From positions 1-36,268 of the forward strand of contig LVLI01000191.1 in assembly GCA_001687465.1 (NCBI GenBank): 36,268 nucleotides of DNA. The letters run 5' to 3'. Shown here piece by piece: positions 1-11,500 of this stretch. Position 1 is the stretch's first letter; the number at the start of each line of letters is the position of its first letter. Under the pieces are notes generated by a model. That model was given only the letters and a program-made list of their open reading frames with translations. It did no database searches and was not told where the DNA came from. The translations under genes were made by a program, and so were the position numbers. The DNA is from Halocafeteria seosinensis (Eukaryota; Sar; Bigyra; Bicosoecida).

Positions 1-345
1 AAAACGTGGTATCGCGGTGTCTTGTTGCAAACTCTATCAAGTTATTCGGTTTTAGGTTCAATGCATCTCTGAGCTTACCGTTCTTGAGCCACAAAGCGAT
101 GCAACTTGCCAACAGTCAGACTGCACATGTAAGGTGAATGCTCTTAATAGCTTAATGACGTGTGATACTTCAGTATGTTGGCCACGAGGTGACAGCACCG
201 TATTTAGATTATACTAGGCAGAAGGTCACTCGACCCAAAAACGCGGAGAGCATCATTAGCCAGTTCCAGACACACAAGGAGTTGGTTACGGAAATGCACC
301 CCTGTGATCGTCAGAAGTGGTACCATGGTATTTGGTAACCACCCG
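1..345 (+). CDS. 3' end of an unrecognised gene (partial)
   Basis: The last coding exon runs 174-345 and reads YVGHEVTAPYLDYTRQK, then a hydrophilic stretch ending KWYHGIW and a TAA stop at 343-345. It is preceded by a 45-nt GT-AG intron (129-173). The exon before it ends at 128 in phase 0 and carries FLSHKAMQLANSQTAH; it may begin after an AG at 54-55, although the frame is open back to base 3, so its start is unsure. The amino-acid make-up and matched phases look like real coding sequence, but I do not recognise the family. It is soluble-looking, with no membrane segment in the visible part. The gene continues left of the window. It is co-directional with the dynactin p62 gene downstream (about 490 bases away). 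Confidence 0.55.
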
Positions 346-834
346 CCAAATAGCACCCGAAGAATTTCAAAGACTCGGGGATGCGGAGATAACTTTATTC
401 GGATCTAGGTATCTGCGAGAGCATGTGTAGCCACCTTCGATTCGTTTTCTTGGATATCCTTTTGGTAAAGCTGTGGAGACATCTTTTCTTTTCTTCATGG
501 TCTTCCATTCGTAAACCCCAGAGTTTTGGGGGGAGGGCACCCACTAATGGAACTTCACATTTATATTACCGTCATGACGTTTAGCCCTCCAGCGAGAGAA
601 GAGAGTAAAAATACAAGGTACCTCACATTCAGCCGATATAGGTTGCATGTTGCATGTAGCTCCAAAACGTATATATAAAGACGACACCATCTTCTTGTCT
701 GCAGTTGGCCATCTTCACAAAATCCTGCCACAGTGCCATTACCCGATATTTGTCTCTATTCACGCAGTATTGGTTCTGCCCAGAGGCACTGAGGCATTTT
801 GATTATTTTATTGTTTAATATTTCTCCTAGTGAA
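346..834. other. Intergenic region, possible promoter of dynactin p62
   Basis: No confident gene lies here. A TATA-like stretch (TATATAAAG, about 671-679) lies about 160 bases before the p62 start codon, and a tandem GTTGCAT GTTGCAT lies at about 642-655. An AG at 829-830 just before the p62 ATG could close a 5'-UTR intron. On the minus strand about 361-545 holds an open frame that could be an exon (see findings). Confidence 0.3.
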
Positions 835-2933
835 ATGGCTGCCGGTGGGCGACACATTTATCGTCTGCCCTTATGGGAACTGGGATACCAAGGAGGTCCC
901 GGATGGACCCGTAAAGATGAGGCAGATAACCATACTAGTCGTCTTTCAAAGGCCTCCGCGGCTACACAGGAGGGTGAGGAACCCCAGACAATTGCGCAGC
1001 AAATTAAGGACAGAAGCAAGAGGCCACATGCGAAATGGCTGGAATTTCACCCGTTGCAAAGTTACTATTGCTGTGATGGATGTGGACTCTTACTGCATGA
1101 GAAAATCCCCGGATGCACATTGCACGCGGTGGAATCCAGATTCTGTCCTCAATGCGGCACGTTCTACAGTCCCCAACAAGCGTCGGAACAGAAAGGCAGG
1201 TATGTATTTCAACGCACAAGCAATCAAAACAGTATCCGTCATACCGCATGTATGCAGATGTTTCAAATGTTTCCATTGTCCTATGTGCTCTGCTTTGCTG
1301 CTTTCTCGTTCCAAGAGTGAAACATCGGAGGGGGACAATAAATCATACTATCAGTGTGGAAAATGCGACTGGTCGTCTCTGCAGATTGTAACAGCCTCCA
1401 GTGCGGAGCAACTAGCGGGTACGTTTTTCGTCCGTCATCACCGTAGCCGTTCATCGGTAACGTGACATCTCTTGCTGTCCAGACTCTATGAAGCAATTCA
1501 TTGAACAAAAGACTGCAAACGAGGATTCCTACCTTGATGATTACTTGAACCGATTGGCCGCGAATATTCGCCGAGTCTCTTCGAATAAGACAGATGTATT
1601 TTCGCAGAAGGGAAAGAGACGACCGCAGGATAAGAAGACACAGGCCGCAGCCGTAGCTAGCAAATTGGATCATATAAACCGAATTGAAACAATTCTAGAG
1701 AAAGAGGGATTTCCCCTTTCCTTCACTTCGGCTAGCTGTTCTGCTGCATTCCTGGATATGCCTTCAACGGAGAAGGCAGAAGAGCTCGTAGAATCTGCCA
1801 AGAAGGCAGACTTCGTCGAAGGAGTTGAACTTATTAACAGGAAACTCTCTCTGTTACAGCAGATTCATCCCTCAATATATCACCTATGCAAGGAGCCGGA
1901 GGGAAGTGAGTCCAATCAAGAGTTGCAAATAGATAAATTATCAGAAATGAGAAGGCATTACGAGAAGCGACAAGAGGATGCTGAAGGCGATATTGGCACA
2001 TTGGACGCTTCTAGTAACACATATAGGCAACTTCCCACACCTTACCGTTTGCAAATTCAAAGACTGATTCGATGTGCCATGTGTCAAGCTGAGAGTGAAC
2101 CGGGAATTCTCCAGAGAATGGAGAGCCATTTTCATTCGGTCAATCGCTCTGTTCCCTTCTCTAAATACCGAAAACATCAGTCGGCGCTACAAATGTTACC
2201 TCACCTCTCTATTATAGGAGTGAAGCATTATGGTGCTGACTTGGGCTACAATGAAGAAGAGGAAGCCTTTAAACACATGTCAGAATCCCTTCGCTGGAGA
2301 GAGTGCCTATCAACAAATGGAAACTTCGCGGATGAAAAGATTGCCTCACTCCCGCAGGCACTAGGGACACTTGAGGATTTGCTTCCAGCCAGCCCTAATG
2401 CAGTCTACAAACTTCGTGACTTACGTTCTGGAGAATCGGCCCAGGTAGTGGCGGCGCTTCAGAATCCTTCAGGAAGTACCATGAAAATAGATATTGGTAC
2501 AGACCAACTCCAGTCAAGAGGCATACATGACGTAGGTGTTGACCTTTGTAGCCCCAGTGTCCAAGACGGTGCTGTGGAGTTACCTCCATTTGAAATTGGC
2601 GCGGAAGATGACCCCATTACTTTCAGCCTCAGCCAGTGGTTGGCAGAAGTAGAAGAAGGACCTGGGGAGCAATTCAAACTCCTTGAGAGGAAAAACCATA
2701 CAGCGCTCATCCAGTTCGAAATATCGAAGCCTCAGAGCTCGCAACTTGATGATACTAAAACGTATGCGGTTTGCCTGCCTATGCAGGTTGCCTTTGGTCC
2801 CGAATCCCAGTTCGCGATGGATCTCAAGCCTTCTGTTAGACGAAGGGTAGAACAACTTTATGGACTAGTGACAGAAAAAGAAAACCAACATATACTCTTT
2901 CCTTACATCCTAAAGTTGAGAGTGGAACCGTGA
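835..2933 (+). CDS. DCTN4: Dynactin subunit 4 (p62)
   Basis: Pointed-end subunit of dynactin, the adaptor complex that links dynein to cargo along microtubules. The exon model is 835-1199, 1258-1418 and 1483-2933 (658 aa, against about 460 in human). The introns are 58 and 64 nt, and codons rebuild across both junctions. The first exon carries paired cysteines (YYCCDGCG, RFCPQCG). The splice joins QKGR to CFKCFHCPMC, matching the vertebrate p62 pattern NRCANCFDCPGC. A further CGKCDW pair follows and then the family's helical MKQFIEQK stretch. These cysteines form the zinc-binding RING-like region (about residues 75-195). The C-terminal half (roughly 300-650) is the beta-rich p62 body and is longer than usual. 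The ATG at 835 is the first in frame. The stop lies 14 bases from the convergent WAPL stop. Assignment is by motif order, not a database search. Confidence 0.85.
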
Positions 2934-2947
2934 ACGTACGGGTTTGT

Positions 2948-5459
2948 TCATTCTTCTACATCAAAAGAAAAAGGATCGTTACCAGAATTCGATACTTCTG
3001 TGCCCCCCCGTGGCTGATTAAGGAAAGAGTCTGCTGAAGGCGTACCTCCATGGATGGCAGCAGATAACCCGGACGCAACTCCTTGGATTTGGTTCAATCC
3101 CTCTTTCGTCAAAACGCCAGCATTTAGTTGAAGAGCAGTAAACGCACGCAAAACCGGCAGTAGCGCTTCTATAGTTTCTCGTGGTGGCCAATGGGCCGAT
3201 TCATCGAAATATGTTTTAAACCCTTGGATAACGATTTCTAAGTACTGCGGGCTCTCGCGGACAATGCAACCTATCAAGATAGTAATATATGCCCCAGCTA
3301 CTAAGTCCTCGGTTGACATGTCACTACCATCGGTCGGTTCTGCTGTACGAGGCTCGTCCTCGTTCTCGGATAAAGGCGGTAATTGCAACCTGGAGTTGAT
3401 GGCCCGAAATACGTAAGCGAGCAGAGCCAAGAAGTTAATAGGACCCGCGACGCTGTTCACTTCGGTCATTGCCACTTTTTCTCGATTTTCGACAGAATGC
3501 TCAACGCAGTTCGTTAAAGCTCCAAGTGTGTGTAGGAACTCATCAAAATGTATCACGTTGAGGTGCTCTCGATCCAAACAAGAATACAGGGATGAAGCAA
3601 GAATGCCGATGCCTGTTAGCGTTGCATTGTCGTCCATGGTTGAATGTCTGTGATCTCGAGGAAGTGGCTGGCCGATGGCCGTATACCCCAATTCGCATTC
3701 ATTAGCTAGGTTCATCACTACCCGAAGAGCTGTGCTAAACAGCTCAAATACGGTATATTCATTCTTTCTGTCTTTAGGGCTTTCCATTCTCTTCTCCAGC
3801 GCCTTGTCAAGTACCAGGAGTACAACAGCCGGAACCGAACTCACTGCCATCTCCCCCGTTTCCATACTACTAGACACAATGCTTTCCTGATTCTGTTTGT
3901 TCATGAAGCACATGTGCTCCAGAACTCGAAGAATGTTTGTGAGCCTCAGTGGGATTAATCCGCTAGAGCTGGCGTTCTCCAGGTAAGTATGGCTCGTTTG
4001 GACTAGAAAGCCAATCAGCGGACGGAGAGCCATTTGACTACCTAGATAAACCTTGATGTTTGCCACCTTTTCGATATATCTGCGACTCCATGAAGAGTAA
4101 CTTTTTATAGATTGGCCGTTTTCGTTTTGAGGTTCTCCCAAGGAAATGCAGCGAGTGATACAAAGAATTGACAAGTCTGCTGCAGCATACTTGTTAACCG
4201 GCAGGAGTGCATTTCGAATATGCCATTTCTCCTCGTTGGCTCTGCTTTGTTCAAATGATTCGGAACTTGGTGGGCCTTGCACAGGGCTTTCAGCAGCCTT
4301 AGATCCGCTGTCTTCAGTCGATTCAACGTCATCACTCAATAACGCTGCGACGGCCTCTCGCATCTCCTGAGATGAGTCATTGTTCTCCATCGGCATTACG
4401 CTAGTATTTTTATTAGTGTTATGGTTGGAGGAATCTTGTGTTTGACCTCCCCCTTTCTTCTGCAGTCGTGCCCTCAGGGCATTCTTTGGTGCCTGCTTTG
4501 GTTGACTACGTTTCGTTTCGATATTTTCTTTCTTGTTGCCGACAGCATTCGAAGCGTTGAGGGAGGCTTGAACAATAAAGATTAATGTTCTCAAGGAGGC
4601 TTTCGTAACCAAATCGATATTGGTGCTGCAAAAATGACCGAAGACAAGCCGTAGAGCTTCAGGAGGTACAAATCAGCACCGGAATTTGGGTACATACCCA
4701 CTCTGGCAAACCATATACATCATTCCAGCGATAGCTAAGGCCATTGACTCGTCGATGGGAGTAGTCCTTTTTAATTCATCCTGCTGAGAGTTCGTCTGCA
4801 GCGATAGAAGAGGCACTTCTTTACAACATCCCTCACGTTGACAGAATTCAAACAAAACTTACAAACGCTCCCGCCGCTGATACTATTTTTTCGAGTAGTT
4901 TCGTATGCGTCTGTAGCAATCTTTGCCCTTTCTGGTCTCGTGAGATTTCCCGAAGTAACCTAAGCGTCTCTAGCGCTGACACTGCCTTTGCTGATGAGGA
5001 GGATGTGTTCGCTCTAGCTGTCGACATCAATTCATCCAAGCTCAAGGACAATTCGTCCAATAACGTTCGATGATGCCGCTGTTTTCCGTGTGTGTTCCCA
5101 TGGAAGCTGCGATTGGATGAGCTAAAGGCGGCCGATGCACTGCCACTCCTCGCTTCGGGGGACGATATATCATCATCTTTCAGCTCTATAATGTCATTAG
5201 GTTTATCTCGATTCCTCTCCTCAGCTGCCATATTTCTCGTCCCTTTTTTATCGCTTTCCGGTGTTTGAACAACCGCGTCCCGAGTCCCCGATACACTAGC
5301 GGCTTTATTCTTTCTATTTGTAGGCGTTCGGGCCGTGTATGGCTCTGTATGAGGCCGTTTAGAGCCTCTAAAATGCGCGGCCTCTTGCTCCTCCTCGGGG
5401 TGCCGGGGAGAATGATGCGTGGGCGTCTTTGCTCTATTGCGTTTGATAGACGCCGACAT
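2948..5459 (-). CDS. WAPL: WAPL-type cohesin release factor
   Basis: Nuclear protein that opens the cohesin ring to release it from chromatin. Exons in order of reading are 5459-4863, 4795-4698 and 4625-2948 (790 aa), with introns of 67 and 72 nt in matching phases. The N-terminal 150 residues are basic, serine-rich and disordered. The WAPL armadillo-like fold starts near residue 150 (ALETLRLLREISRDQKG) and continues through ALAIAGMMYMVCQSG, then TNIDLVTKASLRTLIFIVQ, joined exactly at the second splice. Family signatures follow: LRVVMNLANECELG, LGALTNCVEHSVENREK and VAGAYITILIGCIVRESPQ. An acidic/polar insert sits between residues about 260 and 350. The start is the ATG of MSASIKR at 5459; an upstream GTG extension is not used. 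No FGF motifs of the animal N-terminus are seen. The gene is divergent from the CDPK gene. Confidence 0.85.
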
Positions 5460-5742
5460 TATGACCCATATTTTACCATCGTCTATACGCACATGTACTT
5501 AATAATACCAACCAACATGAATGCCATGGTATGGTGCACACAGGAGACAGCGCGGTTTTGTTGAAGTTGGAGTCCTCTCCCAAGATATGATAGTAGCCCA
5601 CTTTATCATGCAGATTTCATGGTCTTTCCGGTGTTGTTTGTCTCATACCGTTTGTTCATAGGAAAGAGAAACGAGTGAAGTTCCCTATGGTTGTGTCACC
5701 TTTGTGTTTTAAGGCAGTGAAAAGCCGCTACGGGGCGCCTTA
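5460..5742. promoter_or_regulatory. Shared WAPL/CDPK intergenic region
   Basis: These 283 bases separate the start codons of two divergent genes and must hold both core promoters and 5'UTRs. I see no clear TATA box or strong repeat. The role is inferred from position only. Confidence 0.4.
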
Positions 5743-8488
5743 ATGAATGAGATGGGGGCAAAACAGGGGAAGGACGCCCACGCAAGTGTGCATGATGAAG
5801 CTTCCATACACAGGGAGCAACGCCGACAGCACAATCAAGGGCCAAATAGTGGCAGTGGAAACACTGATAACCCAGGTGGCTCCTCTACCACCGCTAAAGC
5901 CTCCCCTGTAGTCAATAAACCAGGACAAGGAGGCTCAGCCCCGTTCCAAGCCACAGGTCCTGGTCCTCCTGGAGGTGGTTTACGTATCAAATTACCGGGT
6001 AATTCTGGCTCCAAGAACAACAAACGGAGAGAGCAGCAGCCGCCGGTACAGCAAGTTCATTCGAACAACAACGAGCAGCAATCTCAGCAACGACCTAGAC
6101 CTATTCAGAACCGAGACAGAGGGAGTGAACAGGAAGAGGATGAATCTCAGTATGTGTTACCCAAAGAAAGAAGAAATAGATCTATTGTGGACCACTATGA
6201 ACTGCCGGAGAAAGAGGTAGCTAGAGGTACGGGTTGCGCGCGCCACACTGACGTGTACTTCCCCCACTGTTCCTAGTCATTGTTGACATTTCTTGACAGG
6301 TCACTACGGCGTGGTCAGAATGGGAAAAGGAAAGGTTGATGGAGAAATTTACGCTGTCAAGAGCATTCTCAAGAAGAAAGCAAGTTACCTTCCGCTTATA
6401 CGAAACGAGATCAAGATTCTAGAGAAATTGCAGCACCCGAACATTATCCGTTTGGTAAGTCTGAACGTTACGAATCTGAGTTATTGCATGTGTAGGGGAG
6501 AAAACTCTTATCAAATGCCTTCTATCTGGATCCTGTTCCACAGGTAGACTGTTTCGAGGAAGGAAGAACAGTGCATCTGGTGTTTGAGAAATGTGATGGG
6601 GGCGAATTATTCACTCCAATCGCTGACTCTAATTTCCGGTTCACGGAAAGACAAGCCAGTCGCGTTGTGTCCAAAATGCTTTTGGCTATTCAGTACTGTC
6701 ACGAACGATCATTGGTTCATCGGTACGTTGATTAAGTAAACTTAAGGCTTTGCCCCGATTCTCGTAACGTTTTCCTTTGTCACGAGCCCACTACAGTGAC
6801 CTCAAGCCAGAGAATGTTCTTCTTAGCGACTACGGTATTGACTCGGAGATCAAGGTGATCGACTTTGGACTTGCTACTGCAGTTTCTGCGGGTGAAATAC
6901 TGACTCATCATGGTATGCGGGAAACATCATGCATTCTAACATGTGACGGACGCTCCTCACAACAAGTGTGTATCTTGGAATGATAACGCAGTTGGCACTC
7001 CCTATTACATAGCACCTGAAGTAATTGAAAAGCAATACAATGAGCTTTGCGATTTATGGTCCTGTGGGGTGATTACGTTCACTCTCATGTGCTCGTACCC
7101 GCCATTCTGGGACAATTCCGAGAGAGGGATATACGCGAAGATTAAGTAAGTAAACAGTTGCAAACACACTCCTACTAATTCCACATGACATCACGTGGTT
7201 CTCAGACGAGGACAATACGGGTTTGAAGGCCCAGAATGGGCCAAACGGACCACAGCCGTCAAGGATTTCATCGACAAACTGCTCACGAGGAACCCGCGCA
7301 GACGGCTGACGGCAGAAGCAGCTCTACAGCACCCTTGGATAATGTACGAAGGGGAAGCGTCAGTGGAGAGGCATGACCCAAGATTGTTAAGTACGTGATA
7401 AGTGCTTCATGGGTACTTGAGTCACAGTGCGCACCCCACACTTGTGTTATACAGCTCGATTACGGAAATACTGTGCTTATCCATTCTTGAAGAAACTGGT
7501 TATGCTAATTGCAGCACACTTCTTTATCCACCGCACCAATGATCTCTCAAGAGAAAACGTACGTAGCGTGAGTTTGAACACTCGATTCTGGTTTCTATTT
7601 TCGTCAGAGTTGACGTATGTGCAGGAAATGTGGTCTCAATTTGATCCCCAAGGAGAAGGACGAATAACGATCCAGTCTCTGGTAAACTACTTGATGGAAC
7701 GAAGGAGGATCCTGAATCGACCAATTTCGCAACGCGAGATCAAAATGATACTAGAGGGCTTGCAAATGTGAGTCTCTCCTACATGTGCGCAGACATTTCT
7801 GTCGCTACAATTTTTTTTCTCCGCAGTTACGACCATGAGAATGTGACATTCATGGAATTTGTTGCTTGGAGTGTCCCTCGTACAGTCTATCTCAACGTAA
7901 GCCATTGGGAGCATTTTTTGTCGCCTTATTGTGCAGCTATGTCGTTTTTCTGTGGCGCTGCAGAACGAGCGGTTACTGCAAGCATTTGAAATCCTGGATG
8001 TCGACGGAGACGGCTTTATATCTGTTGCTGATATTGAAAAGTTTACGTTAAATCTTGCAGCAGGTGGTGTCTTCTCAGGCATTCGACGCCGTTATAAACT
8101 GTACGCCTCTGAGTTCCAAATTGAGCCATTCAGGAAGTACGCTGACACCATCGTTCAGAACCTGAATCTCTTCGAAGGGCCGGCAGATCTCAATAAGCTG
8201 TCTCTAGATGATAAGCCTGTAATACTTTCCACCAGTGTAATGGAATGCGCGGCTGCTGCAAACCGACCTGTTTGGCATGAGACTCGGCATGCGCCGTATC
8301 AGCAAGGTTACATAGCTCAGCATGGTAGTCCGCAGAAGATGGCATGGTATCAACGCCTGTGGAACATTTTTGGTCGAAAATCGAGAAGAATCAATAAAAA
8401 ACAGAAAGAAAAAAGAGATGTCGGCATGGGGGTGGATTTTGCGTCATTTATGAGAATTGTATGCGGTAACGAAGCTGATCCGTTTTAG
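5743..8488 (+). CDS. Calcium-dependent protein kinase (CDPK-like)
   Basis: Ser/Thr kinase fused to a calmodulin-like regulatory tail. The ten-exon model is 5743-6226, 6300-6454, 6544-6722, 6797-6912, 6992-7145, 7206-7390, 7455-7567, 7625-7767, 7827-7896 and 7964-8488 (707 aa); all phases match. The donor of exon 7 could instead be after 7558. Residues 1-148 are Gly/Pro/Gln/Asn-rich and disordered. The kinase domain (about 150-430) shows GHYGVVR, the ATP lysine in IYAVKSI (K182), HRDLKPEN, DFG (295-297), VGTPYYIAPEVI and DLWSCGV. A junction helix (FLKKLVMLIA) follows. EF-loop 1 (469-480) ends in Ser, loop 2 is degenerate, loop 3 (545-556, DVDGDGFISVAD) is intact, and no clear loop 4 is seen; instead about 120 residues intervene before a VDFASFMRIV end. 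The second ATG (5752) would give MGAKQG, a possible myristoylation context. Confidence 0.85.
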
Positions 8489-8517
8489 GACTTAAGCTTG
8501 GCTACTTGAGTTAGAGC

Positions 8518-11500
8518 TCAGTGCCTCCGGGAAGCGTTCTGTGGATGCTTTCTTGATTTCTTTTTCTTCTTGCTGCTGTGCACGGAAGATGCCCTCAAGA
8601 GCTCTTGCTTCTGAGTGGGAGATGCCTCTCGCCTCTCCGACGACACAGTGAAGAATTCGTCCGCCAAGGCATCACGTCTGGCTTGTCCGCTTATAACATA
8701 CTTTCGGAAACGGATCCAGCGACCGCGTGCTTCAGGAGAATACCGACAGTTTTGTTTCTCGCGGTTCTCTGCTCTGCGTTCTATCCCCTGCTCAACGAAT
8801 CTCTCGATTGCGGTTGTGAGGAAGCCGCGGCGGTATCGCAATTGCAGGTATCGTTTGATTAGTCCCCGCTGGTAGAGCCATTCAGGAGGGATGAGGTGCC
8901 TGCTTTTCTTCATGGTGAAATCACTGTACCGGGTAATAAGACGATTTCTCCCTCCATCTCTCTCTGTGTTGTAGGCTCGCACATGCTTTCTATGGTTTAT
9001 TGTGTTGGCAGGATTTAGTAGTGCTCCCCCAATGATGCCTAGATCCGTGAATGTTAACGTGGCATGCTCATAGCCCAAACCTGACGCCATACCAGCCGCC
9101 TGAGGCAGTGTAACGAACGTCAACCTTCCACTCAAGGACCTTCCCGTGGGACCTTTTAGGCCTCCCAGTGCAAACAATCTGGGACCGATGATGGGGAGGA
9201 ACGTAAGACACCGTGAGTATGGTATTGCGAAGGCTATGTTCCATACTGCCCGGCTGTATGAAGCCAATGGGAAGAAAAAAAATGTAATAAATACTTGTCC
9301 CATCGCGATTCCGCGAAGAAGGTCTCCCAAGAGCTGATCTTTGAATTCCTGCCACCACCAGAACATATAAAATGCGCAGCATAGTATGTACATCCCATAC
9401 AACGGCCATACTATGTAAATCTCGTTGCCACGCAATATTGAATAAATTGGCCGTGAACTGTGATGGTGAAGCAAAGCCGCCCTCGTTGATACGTGTTGCA
9501 GTCGCTGATGACCTGAATTGTTGCTCAGTTGAGATGGAGCGGGGACGGTTCGCCCCGAGGGCGTTTTGGGACTCGTCGAATCGGATTGGCCTAGAGGACG
9601 TACCGTGGTCAACCCGTCGACGTTCGACACTCTTGTACCGTCCCCTTTAATTATACTCTTGGGTATCATATGATGAGGCGGCTTCTCTTTGCAGTGCCAT
9701 GTTTCACCATTGGGGCCTTCCAGCGTCACTTTACCAAAACTGAGTCCCATCTGGAATTGTACAACTTCAGGATTATGTGTATCCCACTGTGCCATAAATA
9801 TGTAAATCGAATGTGCCCCTTGATGTTCAGGAATGATCACCACTTTCTTAATTACTCCCAGCCAATGGGCCAGTGCCTTCACTCTCTCCTCCGAAATGGC
9901 TCCTGACGCAGCCGGGACAAAAATAATAGGGAGCTCGTACGATTTTGGTGGCAGCACTGACCCCAATTTTACGTGCTCTTTTGAGACATGGACATCATTC
10001 ATAGAGGCACCATGTACCTCGGCTTTCGTGTTCAAAGACTTAACGTCATCTCCCATGTATATTCCGTGGATCGGTCGATAGCGGGTGAACACTTTGCAGG
10101 ACATACGTTCCATCCAGGTATCACATCTATCTCGGCAGTCCAGAGCCAAGGAATTTCTGACAACTTCTTCTGCTGCGATGGTATCCAGGGCTTCTCCGTC
10201 TTCAATACTTTCTCCAAGCTCTCTCTTAGGTCTTCTACCAATCCAGCAGCATCCTTTGGGCTGACCATCATAGATTATCGCTTTGCGTAACCAAGCAGCG
10301 CGTTGGTTCGGATGTCGGTTACAGCACTTCATCAGCGCAGAGCATCTCTTCACGCAAAATGTGGGGGGATCAACCCATCCATAGGTAACCTCATCATCTG
10401 TTCCAACATCGCTATCGTTAGGATGCTGTAGTCCTTCATACAGGAACATATCCCTTATACAGCAGTGGGTCACGGCGCAACTTATTTTGGAAGTTAAGCC
10501 GTAATCACATTCCAGCCTTGTTTGAACTACCACAGGTTTCCCGTTTTTCGCAGGTGGGAATTTTTCTGGAGTAGATGTTGTTGCTTCATAGTACTTTTTC
10601 ATCATTAGAAACCCCTCCTTGGTTTTCCCTTCACGTTTTTCTGCAGCTTCGCGAATCCGAATTTCTTTCCATAGTTCATTGTACTGGTTTTGAAAGCGGG
10701 CAGTGGTGCCCCACTTCATGATCTTTCGAAGTACAATGGACGCAAAGTACTGTACAACACAGCCCATTAAGCCAGCAACCACAAGTTGGAATGCGTAGGG
10801 AGAAAGGTCCCTAAACCAATCAATATCTTGGTACAGAACAGCCACTGTTACTAGTGCAGCGGTCATGGATCCCATTAGTACCGCAAGTCGTTGATTCCGT
10901 GTAATGAAAGGGTCGTACCTGAACAGGAACTCCATGTACGGATGTTCAAATCGCATCCTGAGACACCATAAGTTTCCAATAAGTGCCTTAAATTCCCAGA
11001 ACCGCTTGCAAGGGTTTATAGGAGCTGCTTTTTTGTACGGGTTCTTGTTCATAGTATCGTCAATCTTAATGAGGTGCCCCTCATGAATGGGTTTCAGGGC
11101 AGCTGCCTGAATAAACCGAGCTGTTTGGTGGTCTAGCAGATGTAATAGCCTCATTTTCTGTTTATGTACCACAGCTTTCGGATCGTCCTCATCTCCCAAT
11201 ATAATTTTGTCAACTCTCGATCGGCCGAGAAGAGCCTTGGATAAGACGATTCCTCGGTAACTCCCCAAGATTGATGCAAACAGAAATTGATCCCATACTT
11301 TCAGTGAAGGTGGCTTTTGGGCCGTCAACATGGTTCGAAAATCTCCGTAATGATGCGTCTGTTTCTGGTATTTGGCAATCTTCCTGAGACAAGATTGAGG
11401 GAGGCAAAACCTAACGCAAATAGGAAAATCTTGTCGAACGTGCTCAGGGGTAAACTCATGCTCAAGTGCCTGTTTGGGCCCCAATCGGAAGACGCCTCCT

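Noticed and set aside
1004-1338. Minus-strand frames across the dynactin p62 exons
   Set aside because: They mirror the plus-strand cysteine-rich coding region, which joins into a recognised protein.
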